This document shows positions 17,395-27,200 of a stretch of DNA of 64,000 nucleotides, piece by piece. Each line of letters starts with the position of its first letter. Within the stretch, counting starts at the first letter, position 1. The translations under genes were made by a program, and so were the position numbers. The stretch comes from Anatilimnocola aggregata (GTDB lineage: Bacteria; Planctomycetota; Planctomycetia; Pirellulales; Pirellulaceae). The notes beneath the pieces are model-generated. The model was not told the DNA's origin, searched no databases, and worked only from the letters and a program-made list of their open reading frames with translations. The DNA is taken from assembly GCF_007747655.1 (NCBI RefSeq), contig NZ_CP036274.1:3844001-3908000 (forward strand). The letters are read 5' to 3'.

Positions 17395-18819
17395 TTAGAG
17401 CAGTTCGGCGATCGGTTCGCCGGCAGGGAGGATCGCGAGTGGGCGTCCCAATTGGTCGTGCAAGTGTCGCCGCGTGTCGATGCCAAACCGCCGATAGATG
17501 GTGGCGAGCAAACAGTTACTATCCATGCGGCGTTCGACGGGTTCTTCCGCCTTGGCGCTCGTCTTGCCGATGACCTGACCCATCTGCAGACCTCCACCGG
17601 CCAGCAGCACGCTCATGGCCTTGGACCAATGGTCGCGACCGGGCCGGCCACTCTTGTCTTGGTTCCGAATCAATGGGGTGCGGCCAAACTCACCACAAAA
17701 GACAAAGAGTACGTGCCGATCAAGTCCACGCAGATATAAATCCTCGACGAGCGCCGAAACCGACTGATCGAACGAGGGGAGTTTCTCGCGATAGGAATCG
17801 AAAATGTGCGAGTTGACGCTGTGATCGTCCCAGTTGCTGGTCACCCCTGTTTCTGGCCGCAAGCGATAATTCGCCTGGCACTGCACAAACCGCACGCCAG
17901 CCTCTACCAGGCGCCGGCAAGTCAACAGGCTCTTGCCGAAGTGAGTGTCTCCATATCGCTGCAGGGTGCGAGAATCTTCCTGCGTCAAATCGAAGGCCTG
18001 GCGCGTGCGCGGACTGGCCAGCATCGTCGCGGCCCGCTTTTGAAAGCTATCGAGCGCCTGCATTTCGCCAGCGGCATCCACCGCGCGAGGCAACGCATCG
18101 AGTTGCGCAAGAAGATTCATCCGCCGGCTGAGGCTGACAACGCCCTCGGGCGAAATGGCCAGATCGTCGTTGCCGATCCCTTCTTTGAAAATCGGAATCG
18201 GGTCGTACTGGTTGTCCCCGGTCGACGAACGTGGATTGGGACTCGGCATGTATGGACCGAATGCGGGGCCCAAGTAGGCAGGGCCGCCCCCATAGAACTT
18301 GGTGTTGGCCACGAACGACGGCACTTCTCCGCCGCGGCCACGAAGTTCGTGCGCCACGACTGAACCGAGTTCGGGAAATTCCGCGTCGTTCAGGTTGGCA
18401 GCCCGCGAGGGGTACCCAGTGAGAAAGCGATGCGTACCGCCCGAGTGCTCGTTCCGCTCGTGATGCAAACTGCGGATCAGCGAAAATTTATCCGCTAGAC
18501 GCGAAAGTTGAGGCAGAAGTTCAGTGATTTCGATGCCAGGAACGTTCGTCTGGATGGGCTGAAACGGCCCCCGATACTCAGCCGGCGCACCTGGCTTTAG
18601 ATCGAAAAGGTCGAGATGGCTCGGACCGCCATTCGCCCAAAAAAGGATGACCGAGAACTCCCGATCCACCGACGTGTGACCTTCAGCAGCCAGTAGACCG
18701 CCGAGCGTTGGCTGAATGCCTGTGGCTAACGCTCCCAAACTCAAGCCGCCGAGCGACATCCACAATCGCCGATTCAGCGGCCCGGGGCATCGAGTGTTGA
18801 GGTGGGTGAAAGGCATCAA
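17395..18819 (-). CDS. DUF1501 domain-containing protein, Tat-type signal
   Basis: A 474-residue member of DUF1501, a family abundant in planctomycetes and distantly related to sulfatase/alkaline-phosphatase-like folds. The N terminus has a twin-arginine-like signal (NRRLWMSLGGLSLGALATG). Family stretches seen include VILFWANGGPSHLDLFDLKPG, GIEITELLPQLSRLADKFSL, NEHSGGTHRFLTG, FVFCGEFGRTPLIR and GRDHWSKAMSVLLAGGGLQ, with His/Asp residues that could bind metal. DUF1501 genes are usually paired with DUF1549/DUF1553 genes; here the immediate partner is a sulfatase. Catalytic activity is unproven for the family. Confidence 0.92.
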   Translation of the reverse strand: MMPFTHLNTRCPGPLNRRLWMSLGGLSLGALATGIQPTLGGLLAAEGHTSVDREFSVILFWANGGPSHLDLFDLKPGAPAEYRGPFQPIQTNVPGIEITELLPQLSRLADKFSLIRSLHHERNEHSGGTHRFLTGYPSRAANLNDAEFPELGSVVAHELRGRGGEVPSFVANTKFYGGGPAYLGPAFGPYMPSPNPRSSTGDNQYDPIPIFKEGIGNDDLAISPEGVVSLSRRMNLLAQLDALPRAVDAAGEMQALDSFQKRAATMLASPRTRQAFDLTQEDSRTLQRYGDTHFGKSLLTCRRLVEAGVRFVQCQANYRLRPETGVTSNWDDHSVNSHIFDSYREKLPSFDQSVSALVEDLYLRGLDRHVLFVFCGEFGRTPLIRNQDKSGRPGRDHWSKAMSVLLAGGGLQMGQVIGKTSAKAEEPVERRMDSNCLLATIYRRFGIDTRRHLHDQLGRPLAILPAGEPIAELL

Positions 18820-18898
18820 GTGACCCCGTCCAGCGCGGTAAATGTTCCATCAACATAGGCGGATGTGTGGCTGGGGGCAATCAAGATCTGCTCCCGCG

Positions 18899-19831
18899 TC
18901 AGTCAAAAAACGGGAACAGTTTTTTCAACTCATCTGCTGTCGGTCGGCGGCCGTATTCGCACAGTTCGAACGATTCTGCAAAACGGACCTTCTTACCACG
19001 TTCTTCACCGTACAGCTTGATCAACAAATCGCGATTGCGGTCGGCCTCGCGCCCTTGGCGATCTTCCCATTTTTCGCGCAGCCAGGCTTTGCGTCCCGCT
19101 TCATCGCGGGCCAGAGGAACCTTGCGGACAAACTCTTCGCTGCCGCTGGCACCACCTTCATAGACCTGCGAAGTCAGTTCGTGGATCGCGTCGAGCTTTT
19201 GCGTAAAGACTTCGTCGAGCGCCACCACCACATCTGGGCGAAAGGCATACGGCTTTTGAAACAGGTCACTCGAATAGAGGAAGACCGGATTCGTCTTCAG
19301 CGGCGGCACATCGGGGCAAAAGAACGGCACCGTAACCATGAATGCAGCATCCTGCACCAGCACGCCGACGTAACGATGATCGGGGTGATAGTCCCAAGGG
19401 CGATGGGCGATCACGATGTCGGCTTTCCATTCGCGAATTAGCCGGGTGAGCGTCTGGCGATGTTCGAGCGTCGGCAGCAATTCGCCGTCGTGAATATCGA
19501 GCACCTGGCTCGTTGTACCCAACTTCGCGCCGCAGGCTTTTGCTTCTGCCGCGCGACGCTGAGCCAGTGGACCGCCGGCCATTTGCCAGTGCCCGATATC
19601 GCCGTTGGTAACCGACACTAGCTTGACGTGATGCCCCTGCCTGGCCCACAGCGCGCCGGTTCCTCCAGCTTTGAACTCAGCATCGTCCGGGTGAGCACCG
19701 AACACGATAATCCGGAGTTTGCCATCCGCAGCAGCGGGCTGTTTGATTGCAGCTGTTTCGGCAGTAACGGATTGAGCCGCGGCGACGGAGAGGAGACTTA
19801 ACCAGACAAGCACGAAAGCCAGATTGCGCAT
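18899..19831 (-). CDS. PIG-L/LmbE-family deacetylase, exported
   Basis: About 310 residues. After a signal peptide (residues ~1-24) comes the PIG-L metal motif FGAHPDDAEFKAGG, and later YHPDHRYVGVLVQDAA supplying the third ligand. The family hydrolyses N-acetyl groups from GlcNAc-containing lipids and thiol precursors, or from other amides. Export suggests an extracytoplasmic carbohydrate substrate here, consistent with the sulfatase and other secreted neighbours, but the substrate is unknown. The ATG at 19831 was chosen because the signal peptide begins there; the longer open frame upstream runs into the following beta-propeller gene. The gene lies 38 bp downstream of that gene. Confidence 0.92.
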   Translation of the reverse strand: MRNLAFVLVWLSLLSVAAAQSVTAETAAIKQPAAADGKLRIIVFGAHPDDAEFKAGGTGALWARQGHHVKLVSVTNGDIGHWQMAGGPLAQRRAAEAKACGAKLGTTSQVLDIHDGELLPTLEHRQTLTRLIREWKADIVIAHRPWDYHPDHRYVGVLVQDAAFMVTVPFFCPDVPPLKTNPVFLYSSDLFQKPYAFRPDVVVALDEVFTQKLDAIHELTSQVYEGGASGSEEFVRKVPLARDEAGRKAWLREKWEDRQGREADRNRDLLIKLYGEERGKKVRFAESFELCEYGRRPTADELKKLFPFFD

Positions 19832-19869
19832 GGTGCGATTCTCGAGAGAAGTGGGATTTGCGGAATCAA

Positions 19870-21120
19870 TTATTCGCTGAAGCAATACAAGTGCTCTTCG
19901 CCGCGGATCAGCAGTTTGCCACTCACCGCCACCGGCGAGGCAATGATGCGCTCTTGCATGTCGTTCTCGCTCACCAGCTTGAAGCCATCCTGCACATCGG
20001 CCACGAAAACAACGCCATCCTCGCGCGGGGCATACATCCGGCCGCCGGCGATCATGGGGGAAGCGTAGTATTTGTTTCGATTCTTCGGCAAGCGATCGAT
20101 CCAAACAGTCGCGCCGGTTTTAATATTCAGGCAAACGACTTCGCCTTCATCGCGCACGACGTACACATTTCCTTGATAGGCAACCGGCGAGGGAACGAAC
20201 GAACCAAGATCGTCGTGCGTCCACACCCGATGCGTCGCAGTTACGTCCCCGGTCCCATCCAGCTTGATGCCCGCAATGCGAGCGCCGCGGCCGTAAGGGA
20301 CGACAGCCATATCGCCATCGACCACGGCTGATGCCACTTGCACCCAGTTACCTTTGCGGTCGGGATTGAACCCGCCGCAACTCCAAAGAGTTTTACCATC
20401 GTCCGTAGAGTGGGCCGTTAAATGTTCGGCCCCCCAAACCAACAGAATCTCGCGGCCGTCCCGCTTAACCACGATTGGCGTCGCATAACTATGATCCCCT
20501 TCGACGGGCGTTTGATAGTTGCGAGAGACCTTCCAAAGAAGTTCGCCCGACGCTTTTTCGAACGCGGCAAGGTACGATTCGCCCGAGTGCATGGTCGCAA
20601 CGATCACCGCCTTTTCGGTAACAATCGGCGACGTACCCACATCCCAGTAAAGCGTGTCTTTGGCGAAGCGAGTCTGCAGGTTCGTGGTCCAGAGCAACTT
20701 GCCGCTCAGGTCGAGCGTGGCCAGTTCGCCACTCTTGAAATAGGCAAAGATAAAGTTGCCATCGGTAACTGGCGACGAGTTCGCTGCGGAGCCATTGCGA
20801 TGTTTGCCGCGGCGTTCTTCGCCCAGCTTCGTGCGCCATTGTTCCTTTCCTTGCCAATCGAGGGCGATCACGCCGTTATGGCCATCAACAGGGCAAGTGA
20901 CGAAAATCCGATCACTCAGCACCGCCGGCGTCGAGCAGCCGATGCCGGGAAGTTTCACCTTCCAATTCAGCTTCTTCTCGTCGAGGAGATTGGCAGGGTA
21001 TTTTCCGTCTGCCACGCTGCCGCTGTCGTTCGGTCCGCGCCAACGAGGCCAAGGAAGATCAGCTGCCATGGCTGTTGCAGCCAGCACGAATAGAGCGAGC
21101 AAGGCGAGATAAAGACGCAT
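19870..21120 (-). CDS. PQQ-like beta-propeller repeat protein, exported
   Basis: A 416-residue periplasmic beta-propeller. A signal peptide (1-19) is followed by the planctomycete-typical LPWPRWRGPNDSG, then repeats of the PQQ/BamB type (GVIALDWQGKEQWRTKLGEE, LATLDLSGKLLWTTNL, YLAAFEKASGELLWKVSR, VVCLNIKTGATVWIDRL, RGEEHLYCFSE). No quinoprotein dehydrogenase catalytic motif is apparent, so a binding or scaffold role is as likely as a PQQ enzyme. It is part of the minus-strand run of secreted proteins and sits 38 bp ahead of the PIG-L deacetylase. Confidence 0.9.
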   Translation of the reverse strand: MRLYLALLALFVLAATAMAADLPWPRWRGPNDSGSVADGKYPANLLDEKKLNWKVKLPGIGCSTPAVLSDRIFVTCPVDGHNGVIALDWQGKEQWRTKLGEERRGKHRNGSAANSSPVTDGNFIFAYFKSGELATLDLSGKLLWTTNLQTRFAKDTLYWDVGTSPIVTEKAVIVATMHSGESYLAAFEKASGELLWKVSRNYQTPVEGDHSYATPIVVKRDGREILLVWGAEHLTAHSTDDGKTLWSCGGFNPDRKGNWVQVASAVVDGDMAVVPYGRGARIAGIKLDGTGDVTATHRVWTHDDLGSFVPSPVAYQGNVYVVRDEGEVVCLNIKTGATVWIDRLPKNRNKYYASPMIAGGRMYAPREDGVVFVADVQDGFKLVSENDMQERIIASPVAVSGKLLIRGEEHLYCFSE

Positions 21121-21177
21121 GTGTTGGACTCCCGGAGAGTTAGATAGTCTGTTTGTAATGGCAGGCAGATCGAATTG

Positions 21178-23130
21178 CTATTCGCGACTGGCAGAAAGCC
21201 GGACAAAGTCATCGACGATCTTGTCGTCGGTGGGAATTTTCCAAGTATGGGGCTGCGTACCCACCGGAATGCTCTCGGTATGGGTTTTCAATTTGCCCGC
21301 TTCGAGCCAGCCATACTCAACCTTCATTGTCGAGGAACTTGGCTGTTCATAAATGCCATAAAACTGCGCATCGATGAGGCCCGTCTTGTGTCCACCGGCG
21401 TAAAGTGTGACGCGCACCAGCGCCTGGTTCTTCTTTGCGTCCGCAATGTTGACAGCCCCCGCTAGCCAGCCACTGGAGAATTCGTTGTCCTTGGGGATGT
21501 CTGCCTTGGCAAATGTTTGCCAAGTCTTGCCTGCATCGGTGGAAACTTCCAGACAATAGTCGTGCCCCTGCGGCGGCGGCACACGAACCTGGTAGCGAAT
21601 CGCAGCTCGCACTTCGACAAGCGGATGCTGCGACACGATCGGAAACACCGTGCTCGCCGGCTTGTTGTTTGTCGTCTCATAGGCCAAACGGGATTGGGCG
21701 CTCCGACCGCGATAGGCCAGGTTGCTGCTGCGGCGGGATACATCTTCGAATTTTCCCACCTCCTCTTCCGCCAAGCCGAAATTAGGCAGGACTGCCACCA
21801 CGCCGCGTGCGGCTGCGCGATAGTCTACTTGAGAGCCACCCGGTCTAAGCCGAGGGTAAATCGCCTGACAGACTTGCGTCGTGGTCGTGAATTTAATCTC
21901 GTTGATGCTTGACGGTTCCGCCGCGAGAAGACGGACGTGCCAACCGTTGCGTCCTTTCACGCGCTCCGTCAGATCGAGCGGCAACTGAGGATTTTCAATG
22001 GTCGTCCACGTCTGACCTTGATCGGGAGAAACATCGACTTGCACTTCGCCATGGAGTTTGCCAGAGACGATAAGGCCATCGGTTGCGCGCCCCGTCATCG
22101 GATTGGCATCGTCGACCGGATCGCCGCAGATAACGTATGGGGACCAGTGAGTGAAGGTCACTGAGAATTTGTCACCCAGTTTCGCAAATTGGGCCTTTGC
22201 CAGGTCGGGCTGATAGACAAACTCCCCATTGCTATACGAGGCATTGCCGCGGGCATTGTGCTCTCTGCCGTCGTGCCGCGGCTGGCCGTTATTCGCGAAG
22301 GTCCAATCGCGAAAGGGTCCGCCAGGCTGATGGTGCCAGAAGCGGCGTTTTGTTGGGCCGCCGAAATGATCGGGATCGAACCAGCGTGTGAACGTTTCGC
22401 CGGCACGCAGGTTGACAATTCCGGGCTGGCACTCGTAGCCGCCGTTGTACATGCGGTACCACTTGTTCGGCTCTTTCGCGACCTGCAGCCAGCCTTTCTT
22501 CATGCCGTTGAAATCGCCGGGCCAGGCAAACGGATAATGCGGCACGGGAGCTTTCACCGAACCAGCAAGCGTGGGATCCGCGATGATGTCTTCGTAACCG
22601 GCGACGATGCCGTCCTGGCGAAACAAGAGTCCGGCCATATCGGTATCGAAGGCATGCCAGGTTCCGCCGTACTGAATCTCGCTGTTGGTGTGCCCGGGAA
22701 ATGCTCGCCGCCGCGCCGCAAAGCCAGCAGCTTGCCAGTATGGTTCGTTCCAAGCATGTACGGTGCCGCACAGGCCGTAGCCGTACGAGAATCGCGCTCG
22801 CGCGGCGTCATACACAATCGAGTCTTCATGCCCCGCATTCGTATCGGGCTGCCTGCCTGGCGAACAGAACTCTTGCGGCGACGCCAAATGCCATTGGTGC
22901 GTCAAAAGCCAGTTATAAACGGCAATAGCCTGCTCTTGCTCGGTCAGCGGCTGCTTGCCATTCACGGCGAATTTCACACAGTCGGCTACCGTCTGAAACG
23001 CTCCCTCGCCGGCATACTGCGGGTGGTCCGTGCGCAACGTGGGGTCGCCGACTTGGGCGTAGGCCGTGGAAATTTGCCAAGCTACCAATGTCGCTACCAA
23101 ACTGTAGGTAAGTCGAGCTCTTTTCAACAT
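21178..23130 (-). CDS. Secreted transglutaminase-like protein of unknown role
   Basis: A 650-residue exported protein (signal ~1-25). Residues ~60-170 carry a transglutaminase-like core: EQAIAVYNWLLTHQWH, then C121 in GYGLCGTVHAWNEPYWQAAG, and H159/D162-D164 in GGTWHAFDTDM, giving a plausible Cys-His-Asp triad. The rest (about 230-650) is mostly beta-strand, with YECQPGIVNLRAGETFTRWF and segments such as VQVDVSPDQGQTWTTIENP and CLEVSTDAGKTWQTFAKADI resembling sialidase-like or beta-sandwich repeats. It may act on peptide or glycan amides outside the cell. Neighbours on both sides are secreted or membrane proteins on the same strand. No named family was recognised beyond the core. Confidence 0.7.
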   Translation of the reverse strand: MLKRARLTYSLVATLVAWQISTAYAQVGDPTLRTDHPQYAGEGAFQTVADCVKFAVNGKQPLTEQEQAIAVYNWLLTHQWHLASPQEFCSPGRQPDTNAGHEDSIVYDAARARFSYGYGLCGTVHAWNEPYWQAAGFAARRRAFPGHTNSEIQYGGTWHAFDTDMAGLLFRQDGIVAGYEDIIADPTLAGSVKAPVPHYPFAWPGDFNGMKKGWLQVAKEPNKWYRMYNGGYECQPGIVNLRAGETFTRWFDPDHFGGPTKRRFWHHQPGGPFRDWTFANNGQPRHDGREHNARGNASYSNGEFVYQPDLAKAQFAKLGDKFSVTFTHWSPYVICGDPVDDANPMTGRATDGLIVSGKLHGEVQVDVSPDQGQTWTTIENPQLPLDLTERVKGRNGWHVRLLAAEPSSINEIKFTTTTQVCQAIYPRLRPGGSQVDYRAAARGVVAVLPNFGLAEEEVGKFEDVSRRSSNLAYRGRSAQSRLAYETTNNKPASTVFPIVSQHPLVEVRAAIRYQVRVPPPQGHDYCLEVSTDAGKTWQTFAKADIPKDNEFSSGWLAGAVNIADAKKNQALVRVTLYAGGHKTGLIDAQFYGIYEQPSSSTMKVEYGWLEAGKLKTHTESIPVGTQPHTWKIPTDDKIVDDFVRLSASRE

Positions 23131-23148
23131 CGAATGAATTCGTCCGTG

Positions 23149-24252
23149 TTAGAGAGGCGATTGCGATGCGAATGGCTTGGCACGGCCCGCAAGTCGCCAA
23201 CCATGCCATCGCAATAGATGAAGTCCGCAAGCATACGTAACCGTAAGCGAAAATATGGCGAGGCAACCGATCAACAGCATTTGCCACAGATCTTGGGAGA
23301 ATGACCAGGATGCGTAGAAGGCATACACCACGGCGAGCCCCATGGATCCTGCCAAGTTCGCTGCCCAGGCAATCGACAATCGCCCGCCTCGCAGAAACAG
23401 GGCCGTCAGGGGCACAGCGATCATTAGCACGAACAGGGCGATGATGGATGAGAATAGCAAAGTTGTGATGCGCGAGTCACTTTGACTAACAGCAACTTCC
23501 TGGGAACATGTTTTGCTGAATTGCAGCAAGCCCAAACTAAGCGCGACGATGGTGGTCGCCAGTAGCAAGTCCCGCAGCGAAAGCTTGTCAGTCGAGCCGC
23601 ACGCAATTGTGCCCACTGGCCGTTCATCGCTGCGCTGCAATCGCCACCCGAAGACCACTCGCATGAACCAAAACGGAGCTTGAAAACCCAACAGCAAAAT
23701 TGGAATCGTAGCCATGAGCGGCCAGTTTTCGCTCCAAGGTACACTCAAGTAAAAGTCGTGCGAAAAAGGATCGGCTGGTCGGCGTAGCGATTCGAGCCAA
23801 GTGCCGAACCAGGAAGCGAAGGGGTAACTCGCGCAGAGAGATGCCGCGATTCCGGCAATCACCAGCCAATAGGCGGTCAGGCGCGGCCACAAGGTTCCTG
23901 TGCTCCCGGCTAACACCAGGCTCGCCAATGTGGCCTGAACCATAATGAGTAAATAGACCAGCAGCGAGCCTGACGCCAGAAGTGCGAACCCAAAACTGTA
24001 GTTGTAGGGATTGCTGAATTGCGTGGAGGCCACGAAATGCATCGCCAGCGTCTGCCAGCAAAACAGACTCGCGTTAGAAAATGCAAACGGCAATCCCAGC
24101 CAAATCAACAACGTCCGCCACGGCGAACCGTGAACCTGCCAGCGGAAGACTGGTGGCGCAGACGCTGCTGAAGCGTCACTTTCAGCAGGTGGCAATGCAA
24201 CTGCGGGCGATGTGGCGAGCGCGGCCTCTTCCATGCGTTCGCCTCCCAACAT
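23149..24252 (-). CDS. Polytopic membrane protein of unknown function
   Basis: About 367 residues with roughly 9 predicted membrane helices after a 45-residue Ala-rich cytoplasmic N terminus. The stretch SLRDLLLATTIVALSLGLLQ near the middle resembles a segment common in planctomycete membrane proteins of unknown function. No transporter or enzyme motif was recognised. It begins 12 bp after the DUF1549/DUF1553 gene and 18 bp before the transglutaminase-like gene, so it is probably co-transcribed with them. Confidence 0.75.
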   Translation of the reverse strand: MLGGERMEEAALATSPAVALPPAESDASAASAPPVFRWQVHGSPWRTLLIWLGLPFAFSNASLFCWQTLAMHFVASTQFSNPYNYSFGFALLASGSLLVYLLIMVQATLASLVLAGSTGTLWPRLTAYWLVIAGIAASLCASYPFASWFGTWLESLRRPADPFSHDFYLSVPWSENWPLMATIPILLLGFQAPFWFMRVVFGWRLQRSDERPVGTIACGSTDKLSLRDLLLATTIVALSLGLLQFSKTCSQEVAVSQSDSRITTLLFSSIIALFVLMIAVPLTALFLRGGRLSIAWAANLAGSMGLAVVYAFYASWSFSQDLWQMLLIGCLAIFSLTVTYACGLHLLRWHGWRLAGRAKPFASQSPL

Positions 24253-24264
24253 CCTTGTGATGAT

Positions 24265-27200
24265 TTACCGATTGAACAAAAACGCCGGGCTGTTGATGAG
24301 AGCCCAGGCGAGATCTTGCACACCGATGAGGCGGGCATTGCGCGTGGTCTCTTCTGCTTGCGAAATGGCGTTCTTCAGGCGGGCAAGTTCGCCATCCTGA
24401 GCAATCACGTGCGCAGTGAGCGCGCTGTTCTGCTCGGGCGTTCGTTTTTCTTTAGGCGTGGCAAGGATCGCGGCAATCGCGTCGGGCACCTTGCCGCCGC
24501 TGATCGGCCGGGGCGAATTCGTTGCGCTCAAGCGGAACTTACCGAGGGCGTGCGTACCATCCTGATACTGCTGCGACAGGGTGAACGTCAGCACCGTACC
24601 ACCAGCAGCACCGGCGTCGGTTTTCGTTTCGAAGATGGCAATGTGCGTTTTGCCTAAGTCGGGCGAGACACCCCAGCCGGTCGCTTCGTTGCCATCGATG
24701 GCGCCAACCACCGCCCAATTTGCCTGGCTAAAGTCAGCCGTGGCGTTTTGCAATACCACGGGCTCTAGTTTCATCGGTTCCGCCTTCGGTGCAGCAGTGA
24801 CTTTGAATTCACTCAGCACGAAGTTCCCCTTGGCCGATCGCCCGGGCCCCTTGCCCGGCAATGCGGGGTCTGCCAAAGCTTCCAAGCGAATGCCGGTGAT
24901 TCCAGCGAGATCGACGTTGGCAGTCAAGGTATAAACATCCTTGGCAGTCGAACCGCTCACCATCACTGCTTGATCGTCCAACACCTTAAAAGTGGCACCC
25001 GCTTGCGACTTGGCTTCGCCAATCGTCAGCGGAGTCCACGCAGCGGCCTTGCCAGCCGTGGCTTCCCAGGCGGCGACCTTCGCTGGCAAAGTCGTTTCAT
25101 AAGCGGCCAATTCCTGCTTGGCCTGTTCCACTTCGCCGTTGGTGGCAACGAGCGCAGCCTGCGAGAACTTAATCTCTTGGGCCGAAGGCTCGCGGGCCAG
25201 GAAACGAAGGAAGACCTCGCGAATCAGTTTCGTGTCGTCCTTCTCTGTCGTGACCAGCTTGCTGAGTTCGCTATTGGCGTCGGCGAGCGCGTTGGCGACC
25301 GTCGGGCCGTTAATCAACTTCAATACTGGCCCCAGCACCATGCCGGACGAGCGCTCGCATTCGCAGCTGCTCTCGCGCACCGGCTTGCCGAAGTCATCCA
25401 GGAACGGATCGGAAATGCCTGCATCGGGCAGCGCTGCCGCGCGGAATCCAGCCGGCACACCTTGCAGGCGCGGCTGCGATCCGGTCGCAATGTGAATGGC
25501 GTCGTATAGCGTCTCAGCAGTCAAACGCCGCGGTAAAGCGTGCGAATAGTTGATGCCGTCGTCGTCGTTCCACTGGTTTGTTTTGACCGACAGTTGATAG
25601 GTGCGCGACTTGCAAATCGTCCGGAGCATGTGCTGCACGTCGAAGTTCGATTTGACGAAATCGATCGTGAGAGCATCTAGCAGTTCGGGATTCGTTGGCG
25701 GATTGCCGGCGCGAATGTCATCGATGGGCTCGATGATGCCCACGCCAAACAGATAGCCCCACAACCGATTCGCATAGCTCTTGGCAAAGTACTGATTTTC
25801 TTTCGACGTCATCCACTGCGCCAGTTGCTGCCGGCGCGGTGTGGTGGTCGGGGCCACGTCGCTGTGGGCGAAGGGAAATGCCGGCGGACTGACCTGGCCG
25901 GTACGGTTGTGATTGATGTCGCCGCTGCGGGCATCGTAAATCACTTCGACCAGAGGTGTCGCGCCTTCGACGGCCGAACCACCAATCTTCATACCGGAGT
26001 AGAGCGGGTCTTCCTTGCGACCAATCTGAGCGAAGTAGGCCGCCATGTTGTAGTACTGGTCCTGCGTCCAGCGCTCGAAGGGATGGTCGTGGCACTTGTT
26101 GCAATTGAACCGCACCGCCAGGAAGAGGTGCGTCGTATTCTCCATCGCGTTCTCGGGATCGCGCAGCACTTTGTAATAGGCGGCCGGCGGATTCTCGATG
26201 TTCGAGCCGCGGGCGGTGAGGACTTCGCGGGCGAATTGATCGTAAGGTTTGTTGGCGGCAATTGCGTCCTTGATCCAGTTGCGCAGGGCGACGGAACCTT
26301 CCTCGCCCAGGAACTTACGATTCACCTGCAGCATGTCGGCCCATTTGTTGGTCCAGTTTTCGACATATTCTCGGCTGCCAATCAGACTGTCGACGAGCGC
26401 GTCGCGCTTGGTTTTGCTATCGCGCGTGTCGGCGAAAAACGCCTTGACCTGCTCAGCGGATGGCGGCAGGCCGGTGAGGTCGATGTGCAACCGGCGAATG
26501 AATTCGTCATCGCTGCACAATTCGCTCGGCAGAATCTTGACCTGCTGCAATTTCTTATAGATCAGCCCATCGATGTAGTTATTGGCTGGCGGTTCTTGCC
26601 AGGCGAAACCGCTGCGGTCGCCCATGCAGATGATGGTGGTGGCCGCATACGCACCTTCGTAGCGCACCAGCACGGGTGCTTCGCCGCGACGCAGGGTGGT
26701 GATGATTCCGCGGGCATCGGCTTCGATCTTTTCGATATCGCCACTTTCGATGAAGGCCTCGCGAGTGACGTCGCGAGTGCTGCCGTCGCTATAGGTGGCT
26801 GTGACAGTAATCTGCTGTTTCATGTCCGGACGCGGGACGATCGGATTGAGCGGATAGACATCAATTTTCGTAACCCGCGGCGCTTGCAGGTCGAGCTTCA
26901 CCCCCTGAGCAATCCATTCGCGAAGCAGACCGTAATAAGCATCTTCCACGTTCATACGTACGCCACCGACGTGCGGCGCGGAACCAGTTGCTTTGAGCAA
27001 CATCAAGCTCTGATCGGGAGCGGCGCGATTGAACCGCCGTGCGCCCAGATCGTCCGTAAGTGCGCGATGATCGTAAAGCGCGTCGTAACCTCGCAAGGAA
27101 AGTTTAAATCCGTTCTTACCATCCTTCGCGCCGTGGCAAGTTCCCTGATTGCAGCCGGTGCGCGAGAGGACAGGTTGCACGTCGCGCAAGAAGCTGATGG

